Shown here: positions 26,101-34,235 of the stretch, in pieces
Layout: each line of letters begins with the position of its first letter
Position numbering within the stretch: position 1 is the first letter of the stretch
DNA from: Bdellovibrionales bacterium
GTDB taxonomy: Bacteria > Bdellovibrionota > UBA1018 > CAIMNF01
Assembly (NCBI GenBank): GCA_018266375.1
Contig: JAFEAO010000006.1
Coordinates: 1 to 64,000, forward strand
Length of the DNA: 64,000 bases
Direction of reading: 5' to 3'
Translations under genes and position numbers: made by a program
The notes under the pieces: model-generated
The model's database searches: none
Told to the model about the DNA's origin: nothing
Seen by the model: the letters and a program-made list of their open reading frames with translations, nothing else

Positions 26101-27312
26101 CTTGATTTCTCGGGCGGGCGGGCGCAGCTCCGTGTGGTTCAAACTCCGCTCGAAGATATGGATGGCACAGTACGGATCCGGCAAGGAACCGTTTACGTGC
26201 AATCGATCGATTCAAACTTCGGCGATGAAACCTTTACGATGAGTGGTAAGGTCGAGACCTTCACGGATCGGTTCCCGATCCTGGACATGAAGATGCAGTT
26301 CGAGAACAACAAAATTAAAATGCTTCCGCTGAGTCTCGTGCAACCGAGAGGCACGGCTTTCATTCGCGGCGATCAAGCGCCTTACACCATCAGCGGTAAC
26401 TTAGAAATCATTCAAGCCCTTTGGACTCGAAGCTTCAGTCAAGGCGGAGGAGCCTCTGTTCGCGGCGATCGCTTCGCGCCGACCGCGAAAGAAAAGCAAG
26501 CCGCGACCGGGCTCTTCGCACTCGACTTGAACGTGGTCGCGAACCAAGGATTTTTCGTTAAGAACGAAATTCTCGACGCCGAATTCAAGGGCCGCTTCAG
26601 GCTCATCGGACCTCCCGACAATCCGAAGCTGCTCGGCGAAGGATCGCTCGTTCAGGGTAAGGCGCTTTTCCGAGACCGTCCCTTCGTGTTCGACAGTATC
26701 AAAGTTGATTTCGACGATCCGTACGAGTTGAATCCTAAATTTACCGCATCGGCGGTATCCGAGGTCAATCAATACAAGGTCCGTGTGCTCGCGTTTGGCC
26801 GCGCTGATTCCTGGAAAGCGGAATTCAGCAGTACCCCGTACTTGGCCGAGAGTGAGATCTTCTCGCTTCTCGCGTCGGGATTGACGAGCGCCGAGAACAG
26901 CCGCTTCAAATCGCGCGACCGGACTTACGTCAACCAAGGCGAGGCCGCCTCGCTCATTCTCCATTCGATGGATTTTAGCCGCGACGTTCAAAACCGCACC
27001 GGGCTTCAGTTCGACGTCGCCGAAGCGGTCGATTACCAGAGCGCCAACTCCATTTTTAAACCGCAGTCCGTGGGCGAAAACGTCGCCGCGCCCAAGCTCG
27101 TGATCAAACGCAAACTCGGTGCTAAGGTCGACTTGTCGTTCGGCAGTACCGTAGGAGTAGGCAATCAGAACCAAAAAGAAGTGAGTGCCGAGTATAGCAT
27201 CACTCCTGGTATGTCGGTTCTGGGAGTGTGGAACAACATTGAAGACGCGACCGCGCGGGAAGAGCGCACTTCGTTCGGGATGGATTTGAAGTTTAATAAA
27301 AAGTTTAAATAA
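23182..27312 (+). CDS. tamB: TamB/AsmA-like translocation and assembly module protein
   Basis: From the ATG at 23182 (ATGA overlap with the TPR gene; the open frame extends back to 23062) the product has 1376 residues. One N-terminal membrane helix (about 9-29) is followed by a very long periplasmic beta-rich stretch of AsmA/DUF748-like repeats. The C-terminal 350 residues form the TamB (DUF490) domain: LLGEGSLVQGKALFRDRPFVFDSI, ESEIFSLLASGL, and the last strands VSAEYSITPGMSVLGVWNN. TamB proteins span the periplasm and help lipid transport and outer-membrane protein assembly. The next gene is its Omp85 partner. Confidence 0.88.
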   Translation: MIIQRRLKTAFLILTGIIAGTVIGGVLYLESERFASVVKRLISQRSPEQLGIVGDFSNLKLYFFPPGVGVANPKIHINKENVSKLPIEGDIEAKELRIRFAPIQMLSGTLVVSKVEVNSGAVQGHVFAEAFKQQKKAPKPKTEKFTWQDLIQLQINGFHFEDTYLSVEVELPQNDHPLASAEFVVKNLDLEKTSIDGKTAIVSTASVNAVKVEVPDDVMKLPIKEAHQLQWGLQLTDEGLKLEPFDADLAGIHVKLDGLVTGNIFDPKSDLKLSADSQIESDLGTFFGSNLNDENWGGNVLVNAKVEGKLSDLAHSLKASYSMHGKDIEWKSVHASKLDGAGTLDLARGRIELQNFDIEDQANPESVGKLKVENLLIPLEWDEGFQAKLQLENADIHWLGGVVIKDVFMLDGKITGDIKAAFNPGQKVASKTAKKLKWKLGLDTDLHVGNFALTNQKYGELRPKKYILRPTAPLHLKGGLEISSIGLEYKNFSVSMPHSNFNVTGGVYGGDGYSFEAIGPIDLRDMGEIAQNPIRGTGELHFAIHGPASGVILDFNTKLKDASYMGLLFGDIQGMVTYDDGISELRFTNINANQKNTFYSIKSGFIDLSGGDDVHLPFQIHSGKVEDLATVLDPLVRKISWYPKTLSGEIHGGVELSGKIDMPKLEIHSSLEGSDWTWMGERARKVKMDFGYDKGTYFAREVDISKTNGSIKGDIEFNSNNDEMDWDFVTENMSFADIDFMDRLEIPARSKFEITSKGSGTMDKLKSKTEGRFYQTEVKGETLDSSHFSLEIGESTLRANAEVFGTRAVSQIKYALTPKQPSSIKIDFNKFDFTPALLVLNPKLLDDPELEGKIDGKIQLDFLSTQSELARGEVQIQKYHLAKTGFRLDLIDPLSVPIQLGYFNFAPARFQFKNATLAVSGEGQKGEVDIRAKGQTDLALVEFVSSTIQKMEGQLNTELSLTGPLKQLRVNGDLDFSGGRAQLRVVQTPLEDMDGTVRIRQGTVYVQSIDSNFGDETFTMSGKVETFTDRFPILDMKMQFENNKIKMLPLSLVQPRGTAFIRGDQAPYTISGNLEIIQALWTRSFSQGGGASVRGDRFAPTAKEKQAATGLFALDLNVVANQGFFVKNEILDAEFKGRFRLIGPPDNPKLLGEGSLVQGKALFRDRPFVFDSIKVDFDDPYELNPKFTASAVSEVNQYKVRVLAFGRADSWKAEFSSTPYLAESEIFSLLASGLTSAENSRFKSRDRTYVNQGEAASLILHSMDFSRDVQNRTGLQFDVAEAVDYQSANSIFKPQSVGENVAAPKLVIKRKLGAKVDLSFGSTVGVGNQNQKEVSAEYSITPGMSVLGVWNNIEDATAREERTSFGMDLKFNKKFK

Positions 27313-29894
27313 TGAAATATTGTTGGATCATAGCGTTGTCTGTCCTGAGCTTGGCGATCAGTGCGACTCAGGCACGCGCGAGTTCCATTCATGAACTCAA
27401 GATCGAAGGTTTGCCGTCGGATCAAGTCGAGACGGTCAAAACGCTGAGCGGTCTCTTGCCGGGTGACGAAGTTGACTCCAACCGGATCAACCGCGGTGTG
27501 GAACGGATTCACGATTACTTTGAATCAAAAGGCTTTCCGCAAGCAAAGATTACTCCCGAAGTTTCGGCAAAAGGAGATAAGGCCAGCGTGCACATCAAAG
27601 TGGTTCCAGGCGAACCCGTGCGCATGCTCGAAGTGGCTTACCTCGCCAAAGAAGGCAATCTTCCGGATGACCTTAAGCTACGCCTCTCGCAAGTCATTGA
27701 AATTAAGCCCGGCGAACCAATGGACCGTGATCGCTTAAAAGATATCAAGCGCACGATCGAGTCCACACTCGCAAATTTGAACTTCGTCGATTCACGCGTG
27801 GTGGACGTGACGACCGAGAGCCTTGAAAAGGGCGTACGCGTCGTGTTTACGATCGAGCTTGGCGAGCGAGTGATTTTCTCGGTGTATGGTAGTGAGTATT
27901 TTACACGTACAGAGCTCATGACGATCATCGAGGAACAAACGCTTCTAGGCTTGGGACGTGACTTTATCAGCGTGATTCAAAGCAGGCTTCTCGACCATTA
28001 CATTGAATACGGTTTTCGACACGCGGAGGTCACTCCCTATGTCTTCGAAGCGAAGGGCAACACTCCAAGAAAGGTCGCGTATAAGATTCACGAAGGTTCG
28101 AAAGTTTTAATCCACAGCGTGACCTTCGACGGCAACGAAGCTTTTACCGATGATCAACTTGAAAATCTCTTTTACAAAAATGCGTCCGACCGGATTCAAG
28201 CCCACATCTACAACGGGAAGATGGTGGAGTCAGCATCGGCTCTTATGATCGAGGAGCTCAAGCGCAGAGGCTACCTTTCGTCAAAGCTCATCGCCGTGAA
28301 ATCCGAAGAGAGCAAAGATCAAAAACAAATCGACATCCGTCTCTTCGTGAGCGAGGGATTGCAAACCAGAGTGCAGGCGATTGAGTTCCATGGAAACCGC
28401 GCGATCACGAGCGACAAGCTTCTCAGCTATCTTGGTATGAAGGAAGGCGATCCGCTTAACCTCTCGCAACTCGAGGATGGCATCGACCGGATGAAGCGTG
28501 AGTACCGCAACTTGGGTTACCTCGACGTAAAGATCTCTAATGAGACCGGCGGTCAGCTCGTCACGTACTCCGAGAAAAACCAGTACGCCTATCTCACCTT
28601 TAACTTCGACGAGGGTTCGGAGCTCCGTCTCTCCGGGGTAAAGATTTACGGTAACGAAACCACTCGAGCCGAAGTCATCCTGCGGGAACTTCAGATTCAA
28701 GAGGGCGATCCGCTCGCGGAAGATAAGATGCTCGAGACTGAAGAACGCTTGCGCCGGCTCGGTGTCTTCAACCAAGTCAAACTCGAACTCACCAGCGATA
28801 CGGGATCGGAGCTCACGCGCAACATGAAGATCTCGGTCGTTGAGGGGATCCCGGGGAACGCGGGCGTTGGTTTCGGGTTTCGAAATGACCTGGGTCTTCG
28901 AGTGTTCGGCGAAGTTTCTTACTCGAATCTTTGGGGTCTGAATCACGGTTGGGCGCTCAACATGAGTGCGAACCGTCGCTTGGGCGGATTCCTCTCGACC
29001 GCGACCAATCGTTTGAACGACTTCCGTTTCTACGAGTTCGAAGCTCGTCTCAGTTATTTCTGGCCTTATGTTTTCTTGGGCGAAACCAACTTCCGTCCGA
29101 ACATCAGTGCCGAGCGACGTCAGTACATCAATTTCGACGCCGAAACCTACGCGTTCAATCTCGCTCTCGACCGAATGTTCTACAAACCGGTCAAACTCTC
29201 GGGCGGCTTGGGTTACACACTCGAGCGCGTGAACCAATTCAACGCCGTAAACCCAATCGACAACCAGCAAGTGCGCATCGGTTCGATCACACCGAGTTTG
29301 CGTCTCGATCTTCGGGATAACCCGCTCGCACCGAGAAAGGGCTTTTACGCCTTCACCTCCTTTGAATTTTCGGATGCAATCTTTGGCTCGCAGACTGATC
29401 CGGACGTGGCCTATGGCAGATTCCAGGTCCGAACGGACTATTATATAGATTTTATTCCCCGAGTTATTTGGTACACTTCTCTCCGGGGAGGGTGGTTGAA
29501 GAACTATTCTAAGAATTCGGAAGTGGGTGTGCCACTCATCAAACAATTCGCTTTAGGGGGCGTCAACTCGCTTCGTGGATTCCTCGATCAAGAGCTCAAT
29601 ATTCAAGCGGGCGATGGGAACGCGACCAAGGTCGTTCAGGGCTCCTCGACGTATGTTAACTACCGGGTTCAAATGGACTTTTTAGCGTCCCAAAACCTGA
29701 CTTTTGGACCCTTCCTCGACGCCGGAAATCTGCTTTTGGATGACTTTTCGTTCGGTAAACTCAGATACGGAACCGGCGTCGGACTTCGTTACATTACTCC
29801 GGTTGGACCCGTCAATTTTGACTGGGGATTTAAGCTGTTTCCGCATCCAGGTGAGGAGACAAATGTCTTTTACTTTTCGCTAGGTGTAATCTGA
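27312..29894 (+). CDS. Omp85-family outer-membrane assembly protein (BamA/TamA type), six POTRA-like repeats
   Basis: An 860-residue protein: signal peptide (cleavage near ARAS), then what I read as six POTRA-like repeats (for example starting near VLIHSVTFDGNEAF, TRVQAIEFHGNRAIT and LRLSGVKIYGNETT), and a 16-strand barrel of the bacterial surface antigen family from about residue 520. The L6-loop motif is VNSLRGF, and the barrel ends in FDWGFKLFPHPGEETNVFYFSLGVI. BamA normally has five POTRA domains and TamA three. The overlap with tamB suggests TamA, but the POTRA number resembles an extended BamA. I cannot decide without knowing whether another bamA exists in the genome. Confidence 0.88.
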   Translation: MKYCWIIALSVLSLAISATQARASSIHELKIEGLPSDQVETVKTLSGLLPGDEVDSNRINRGVERIHDYFESKGFPQAKITPEVSAKGDKASVHIKVVPGEPVRMLEVAYLAKEGNLPDDLKLRLSQVIEIKPGEPMDRDRLKDIKRTIESTLANLNFVDSRVVDVTTESLEKGVRVVFTIELGERVIFSVYGSEYFTRTELMTIIEEQTLLGLGRDFISVIQSRLLDHYIEYGFRHAEVTPYVFEAKGNTPRKVAYKIHEGSKVLIHSVTFDGNEAFTDDQLENLFYKNASDRIQAHIYNGKMVESASALMIEELKRRGYLSSKLIAVKSEESKDQKQIDIRLFVSEGLQTRVQAIEFHGNRAITSDKLLSYLGMKEGDPLNLSQLEDGIDRMKREYRNLGYLDVKISNETGGQLVTYSEKNQYAYLTFNFDEGSELRLSGVKIYGNETTRAEVILRELQIQEGDPLAEDKMLETEERLRRLGVFNQVKLELTSDTGSELTRNMKISVVEGIPGNAGVGFGFRNDLGLRVFGEVSYSNLWGLNHGWALNMSANRRLGGFLSTATNRLNDFRFYEFEARLSYFWPYVFLGETNFRPNISAERRQYINFDAETYAFNLALDRMFYKPVKLSGGLGYTLERVNQFNAVNPIDNQQVRIGSITPSLRLDLRDNPLAPRKGFYAFTSFEFSDAIFGSQTDPDVAYGRFQVRTDYYIDFIPRVIWYTSLRGGWLKNYSKNSEVGVPLIKQFALGGVNSLRGFLDQELNIQAGDGNATKVVQGSSTYVNYRVQMDFLASQNLTFGPFLDAGNLLLDDFSFGKLRYGTGVGLRYITPVGPVNFDWGFKLFPHPGEETNVFYFSLGVI

Positions 29895-29902
29895 ATCATT
29901 CA

Positions 29903-29931
29903 TTGACTGAATACCCCAAGTCAGGTATTTC
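29903..29931 (+). promoter_or_regulatory. Candidate promoter of rplM-rpsI
   Basis: TTGACT (29903-29908) and TATTTC (29926-29931) are 17 bases apart. The -35 is good and the -10 weak. The predicted start would be two or three bases ahead of the rplM ATG at 29941. No usual Shine-Dalgarno precedes that ATG. Confidence 0.3.
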
Positions 29932-29940
29932 TTTACGACT

Positions 29941-30459
29941 ATGTTACAAACTCAAAAGTCTTATAAGGCTAAAAAAGCCGGGCCTCACCATTATGAAATT
30001 AAAGGCCCCAATACCCCTAAATGGTACGTGGTCGACGTCGCTGGACAAGTCGTTGGCCGTATCTCTTCGATGATTGCAAAAATGATCATCGGAAAACACA
30101 AAACTACCTACACTCCTAACATCGACGCAGGTGATTTCGTTGTCGTGATCAACGCTGATAAAGTTGTTTTGACCCGTACAAAAATGGACACGAAGCTTTA
30201 TCGTGATTACTCCGGTTACATCAGTGGTTTGAAAGTTAAAACGGCGAGGGAGATGCTCAACCACAAGCCTGAAGAGATCATTCGCCGCGCGGTTTGGGGC
30301 ATGACTAACAAGTCATCTCTCGCCAACCACCAAATGAAGAAATTGAAAATTTATGCTGGTACGGAACATCCGCACAAAGCACAAAAACTTCTCGAGCTTC
30401 CGGTGGCCGCTAAACGCCGCTCTCACCTCGAGCAAAAAAACAAAACTCCGAAAGCTTGA
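29941..30459 (+). CDS. rplM: 50S ribosomal protein L13
   Basis: A 172-residue L13. The conserved core includes WYVVDVAGQVVGRISSMIAKMIIGKHKTTYTP and GDFVVVINADKVVLT. It has an N-terminal extension of about 25 residues (rich in Lys and His) compared with the E. coli protein, and a basic C-terminal extension. It is followed 13 bases later by rpsI, the universal partner. The codon choice is visibly more restricted than in neighbours, as expected for a highly expressed gene. Confidence 0.97.
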   Translation: MLQTQKSYKAKKAGPHHYEIKGPNTPKWYVVDVAGQVVGRISSMIAKMIIGKHKTTYTPNIDAGDFVVVINADKVVLTRTKMDTKLYRDYSGYISGLKVKTAREMLNHKPEEIIRRAVWGMTNKSSLANHQMKKLKIYAGTEHPHKAQKLLELPVAAKRRSHLEQKNKTPKA

Positions 30460-30472
30460 TAGGTAAGAATTC

Positions 30473-30883
30473 ATGGCAACAATGACAGAAAAAGAAATGT
30501 CTAACGTCGGTAAGCGTAAAACAGCGGTTGCACGCGTTTATGTCCGCCAACGCAAAGGCGAACTCGGAACTCTCAACATCAATGGCCGTTCTTTGGAAGA
30601 ATACTTCCCGCGTCCGGCTCTCCAAAAGATCGCATTGCAATCTTTGGATATGACCAACACTAACGGTCAATACGACATTTACATCAACGTCGCCGGCGGA
30701 GGTATCTCGGCTCAAGCGTCTGCGGTTCGTCACGGTATCGCAAAAGTACTGAACGACATGGACAAAGCAATGCGTCCGGCGCTCAAAAAAGCAGGCTTCC
30801 TCACTCGCGATGCACGTGAAGTCGAGCGTAAGAAGTACGGCTTGGCTGGCGCACGTCGCCGTTACCAATTCTCGAAACGTTAA
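30473..30883 (+). CDS. rpsI: 30S ribosomal protein S9
   Basis: A 136-residue S9 with GKRKTAVARVYVRQRKG near the N-terminus and the basic C-terminus KYGLAGARRRYQFSKR that reaches the ribosomal P site. It is preceded by AGGTAAG at normal spacing. It ends the rplM-rpsI unit just before a strong terminator. Confidence 0.97.
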   Translation: MATMTEKEMSNVGKRKTAVARVYVRQRKGELGTLNINGRSLEEYFPRPALQKIALQSLDMTNTNGQYDIYINVAGGGISAQASAVRHGIAKVLNDMDKAMRPALKKAGFLTRDAREVERKKYGLAGARRRYQFSKR

Positions 30884-30911
30884 TTACCATTCGAATCTTC
30901 GGATTCACAGA

Positions 30912-30943
30912 ACGGCCCGGAACAACAGCTCCGGGCCGTTTTT
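30912..30943 (+). terminator. Rho-independent terminator after rpsI
   Basis: ACGGCCCGGA (30912-30921), an eight-base loop ACAACAGC, and TCCGGGCCGT (30930-30939) form a perfect ten-base-pair GC-rich stem followed by a T run. It lies 28 bases after the rpsI stop. Confidence 0.95.
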
Positions 30944-31042
30944 GTTTTCAGCGATAGCGACTTAGGTTTTATCGTCAATTCATTGTCGCTTCCATTCATA
31001 TTTCGCGCTGATTTCTATCTATATTTAATAGATGAAATGCGG

Positions 31043-31076
31043 TTTCTTCATGGCATAATTTTTATATATGAAGAAA
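31043..31076 (+). repeat. Inverted repeat spanning the start codon of the PpiC-like gene
   Basis: TTTCTTCAT (31043-31051) is the exact complement of ATGAAGAAA (31068-31076), with 16 AT-rich bases between. The right arm contains the ATG start. If the left arm is transcribed, the start codon would be held in a nine-base-pair stem; alternatively it is an operator at DNA level, since a -10-like CATAAT (31054-31059) sits in the loop. Confidence 0.6.
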
Positions 31077-31856
31077 CAAACACAGATGATGATTGGGTTT
31101 TTCGCGATTCTTGGACTCCAGCTTGCTGCTAACGCGACGACGGTTGCGACAGTGAACGGTAAAGCCATCACCGATGAGGATGTGAAGTCTTCGATCTCGA
31201 CGCTGCCGACTCAGCAGCAAGAACGCGTGATGAAGGATCCGATCACTCGCGGGCAAATCATCCAAAGCCTCATCGACCAGGAGCTCTTGGTTGACGACGC
31301 CGTGGCCAAGAAACTCGAATTTTCAAAGGAATATAAAGACGCACTCGCGAATTTTCGCAAGCAAGCGCTCAGCAATCTGCTCGTGAAGCACCAACTCGCT
31401 CCTAAAGTGACTGACGCGGCTGTAAAGAGCTACTTCGAAAAAAATAAAGTTAAATACGGAGGTGACCAAGTTCACGCCATGCACATCCTTCTCGGCTCTG
31501 AGGGCGAAGCTCAGCAGGTTCTCGCTGAAGCTAAAAAGGGTGCGGACTTCCAAAAATTAGCCGAGTCGAAATCAAAGGATCCGTCCGCGAAGAATAATCG
31601 CGGCGACGTCGGTTTCTTCGGCCGTGACACCTTTGATCCGGCGTTCACGGATGCCGCGTTCTCGGCTAAGGTTGGCGATATCGTCGGCCCGATTAAGACT
31701 CCGTTCGGCTTCCACGTCATCAAAATCGTCGACCGCAAAGTAGGTAAGACTCCGGAGTTCGCCGAAGTCGAACAAAAGGTACGTGGCGACGTTCAGCGTG
31801 AAGTTCTGCAGGCTTATCTCAGCGGTCTTCGTAAAAAAGCAAAAATTAAGCAGTAG
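31068..31856 (+). CDS. Periplasmic peptidyl-prolyl isomerase, PpiC/SurA type
   Basis: A 262-residue parvulin-type foldase. A signal peptide (cleavage near NANA or ANAT) precedes an N-terminal helical SurA_N-like chaperone region (VATVNGKAITDEDVKSSI through about residue 120). A single rotamase domain follows (about 135-225) with VHAMHILLGSEGEAQQVLAEAKKGADFQKLAESKSKDPSAKNNRGDVGFFGRD shape and GPIKTPFGFHVIKI. It probably helps fold outer-membrane or secreted proteins, which fits the Omp85 genes upstream. No Shine-Dalgarno precedes the ATG, and the start region lies in an inverted repeat. Confidence 0.9.
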   Translation: MKKQTQMMIGFFAILGLQLAANATTVATVNGKAITDEDVKSSISTLPTQQQERVMKDPITRGQIIQSLIDQELLVDDAVAKKLEFSKEYKDALANFRKQALSNLLVKHQLAPKVTDAAVKSYFEKNKVKYGGDQVHAMHILLGSEGEAQQVLAEAKKGADFQKLAESKSKDPSAKNNRGDVGFFGRDTFDPAFTDAAFSAKVGDIVGPIKTPFGFHVIKIVDRKVGKTPEFAEVEQKVRGDVQREVLQAYLSGLRKKAKIKQ

Positions 31857-31858
31857 GC

Positions 31859-32818
31859 ATGCAGCGGCTTGGCGCGTTTTCATGTCTCGCGATTTTCGTC
31901 GGTCTTTTTCTGGCGGCCACAGCGGTCTACTATACGCAGGTTGTGCATGAACCTACCGCCGAAACAGCGTCGGTATTCAAAATCTTAGCCCTTGCTTCGC
32001 TTGCAGGAACGGCACTCGCTCACTTCTTGTATCGTCTGCACATCATCCCTTTCGACAAACCGGTGGTGCGCGTCTCCGTGGGAGCGGTTCTGGGTTTGGT
32101 TGTATTCTCCGGTATCTTTTTCGTGGAACATATTATGTCGACCATCCAGCTTTCAAAGGCGACACGCGATTCGGATCTGTTCTCGGTCGTCAAAGGGCAT
32201 TGCGGCGTTTATTCCGGCCACGGTCTGATCCGCTGGTACAAGACTTCGTGGAATCCGACACTGCAAAACCGGATGGAAGCGTTTTTATTCAGCAACCAGT
32301 GTCGGATCGAGCACTTCGTTGATTTGCGTCACCGCCAGCAGATCCCATGCAATGCAGACGAAAACTCATACGCTTGCCTCGAGCGCTGGATGACGATCTT
32401 TTCCAAGAGAGGATTTTGGAACATCGAAACCCGTAAAATGTTCTTCGAAGCGATTAAGCAGACCGGAATCAAAAGCGGCGACGACGACGCCGAAAAGAAA
32501 TGGATCCAGTACGCGTTTAAAGATCATGATCTCGAGCAAGCCCGCCCGACACTTGTTCAGCAAGCGGGAATCGGCGGAGAATTCAGCGACATGAATCTTT
32601 ACTACAAAACCAAGGATGAATACGATAACCTCACCATGACGAAAACGGTATTCGATTTCGTGGAGACCCAGCTTAAAAAAGAAGACAAGCCGTCACCCGA
32701 CGTCCTTAAATTCAAGGACATGCAAAAGGAAGTTTCCCTTCAGCTCGAGAAACTCCCGGAGCTGGAAGAAAACCTCCGCAATATTCGGTCAAAAGTCAGT
32801 TATAATCCTTCGCTGTAA
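31859..32818 (+). CDS. Membrane protein of unknown function
   Basis: A 319-residue protein with three hydrophobic segments in the first 105 residues (about 8-28, 38-58, 72-95) and a large soluble C-terminal part. That part contains several cysteines (GHCGVY, NQCRIEHF, IPCNADENSYACLE) that could form disulfides if periplasmic, and a coiled-coil-like end (DMQKEVSLQLEKLPELEENLRN). I do not recognise the family. It starts two bases after the isomerase stop, so it is in that operon. Its 3' end overlaps the convergent response regulator gene by 23 bases. Confidence 0.7.
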   Translation: MQRLGAFSCLAIFVGLFLAATAVYYTQVVHEPTAETASVFKILALASLAGTALAHFLYRLHIIPFDKPVVRVSVGAVLGLVVFSGIFFVEHIMSTIQLSKATRDSDLFSVVKGHCGVYSGHGLIRWYKTSWNPTLQNRMEAFLFSNQCRIEHFVDLRHRQQIPCNADENSYACLERWMTIFSKRGFWNIETRKMFFEAIKQTGIKSGDDDAEKKWIQYAFKDHDLEQARPTLVQQAGIGGEFSDMNLYYKTKDEYDNLTMTKTVFDFVETQLKKEDKPSPDVLKFKDMQKEVSLQLEKLPELEENLRNIRSKVSYNPSL

Positions 32819-34235
32819 TCCCGTATTTCTCAAGTTTACGCAGCAAAGTCTTCTTCGGAATATTCGCGTGCAACGCTGTCTGATTGATCTTGCCTTTGAA
32901 CGCTTTGAGCGCGCCAATGAGGAATTGCTTTTCGAATTCCTCCTTGCTTGCTTGGAAGTCGAACTTCTCGACGTTGAGCTTGAAGCTCAATGAGGTATCA
33001 CCGTCCATCGGGACGAGACCGTCTTCGATGGAGATCTTGGCACTCGGCTTCTCAAGTACATGGTGTTCGGCGTTACGGATCTTTTCCGGTAATGAGTCCA
33101 CCGCGATCATGTCGGACGGCTCGAGGACGAAAGCGTGCTCCATGACGTTTTCGAGCTCACGGATGTTGCCGGGCCACTTGTGTGACTTGAGCAAGTTCAT
33201 CGCGTCGTCGGTCAGGCTCTTCACGTTCTTTTTGTAGCGGGCGTTGAAGCGCTCGATGAAGTATTTAGAGAGTGCTTCGATATCGTTTTTGCGCTCGCGG
33301 AGCGGCGGCAATTGGATCGGGAGAACGTTCAAGCGATAGAACAAGTCTTCGCGGAACGTGCCTTCTTTAATCATGATCTCGAGGGGGCGGTTCGTCGCTG
33401 CGACGATACGCACGTTCATCTCGATCTCGCGGTTCGAGCCGACCGGAGTGAACTTTTTTTCTTGCAGCACGCGGAGGAGCTTTACCTGCATGCTCGGTGG
33501 GATCTCGCCGATCTCGTCCAAGAACAGGGTGCCGCCTTCGGCGTATTGGAACTTACCGATCTTACGGGAGTCCGCACCAGTGAACGCGCCTTTCTCGTGA
33601 CCGAAAAACTCGCTCTCCATCAATGACTCCGGGATCGCCGAGCAGTTTACCGCGACGAAGCGGTTGTCTTTGCGCGGGCCGTTGTAGTGAAGCGATTGAG
33701 CGACTAACTCCTTGCCGGTACCGCTTTCCCCGCGGATCAACACTGCGGTATCGACACGCGCGAGACGATCGATCACGCTGAAAATCTTTTTCATCTCGCT
33801 GCTCTGCCCCACGAACTCGTGGTTGCCCGGTAGATTAAACACCGGAGCGGAATAAGAGAGGGTTTTAACCATGTTCTGGCTCTTGAACGCGAGGTCGATC
33901 ATGTACACGAGGTTATCTGATTTGATCGGTTTCTCGAGATAGTTATAAGCACCGAGGCGGGTGGCTTCGACTGCATCACGCACGTTCGAGAACGCGGTAA
34001 GCATGATCACCATGATTGACGGATCATGCGCCTTGATTTCTTTCAAGGCTTCGATACCGGTCATACGGGGCATATTGACGTCCATGAGGACGAGATCATA
34101 TTGGCTCGCTTTTACGCGGTTCACGGCTTCCTCGCCGTCCGACGCTTGATCAACTTGATACTGACCTTCGGTCAACGCTGACGCGACCGTCGTTCTCAAA
34201 TCGCTATCATCATCAACAACTAAGATTTTACGCAT
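32796..34235 (-). CDS. Sigma-54-dependent response regulator (NtrC/AtoC type)
   Basis: The start is set at 34235 (MRKILVV), seven bases after AAGGAG; the open frame extends slightly further upstream. The product has 479 residues: a receiver domain with DDD near 8-10 and phosphoacceptor Asp52 (LVLMDVNMP), then an AAA+ domain with GESGTGKE, an intact GAFTGA loop and GGTLFLDEIGE. The C-terminus is a complete Fis-type HTH (INQTALHANIPKKTLLRKLEKYGI). It is coupled to the upstream CHASE2 kinase, whose last codons hold its ribosome-binding site, so the two form a two-component system acting on sigma-54 promoters. Confidence 0.94.
   Translation of the reverse strand: MRKILVVDDDSDLRTTVASALTEGQYQVDQASDGEEAVNRVKASQYDLVLMDVNMPRMTGIEALKEIKAHDPSIMVIMLTAFSNVRDAVEATRLGAYNYLEKPIKSDNLVYMIDLAFKSQNMVKTLSYSAPVFNLPGNHEFVGQSSEMKKIFSVIDRLARVDTAVLIRGESGTGKELVAQSLHYNGPRKDNRFVAVNCSAIPESLMESEFFGHEKGAFTGADSRKIGKFQYAEGGTLFLDEIGEIPPSMQVKLLRVLQEKKFTPVGSNREIEMNVRIVAATNRPLEIMIKEGTFREDLFYRLNVLPIQLPPLRERKNDIEALSKYFIERFNARYKKNVKSLTDDAMNLLKSHKWPGNIRELENVMEHAFVLEPSDMIAVDSLPEKIRNAEHHVLEKPSAKISIEDGLVPMDGDTSLSFKLNVEKFDFQASKEEFEKQFLIGALKAFKGKINQTALHANIPKKTLLRKLEKYGITAKDYN

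Noticed and set aside
28281..29546. Long open frame (421 codons) on the minus strand inside the Omp85 gene
   Set aside because: It lies fully antisense to a well-supported gene, is rich in Arg, Val and Glu as frame shadows are, and has no motif or ribosome-binding site.
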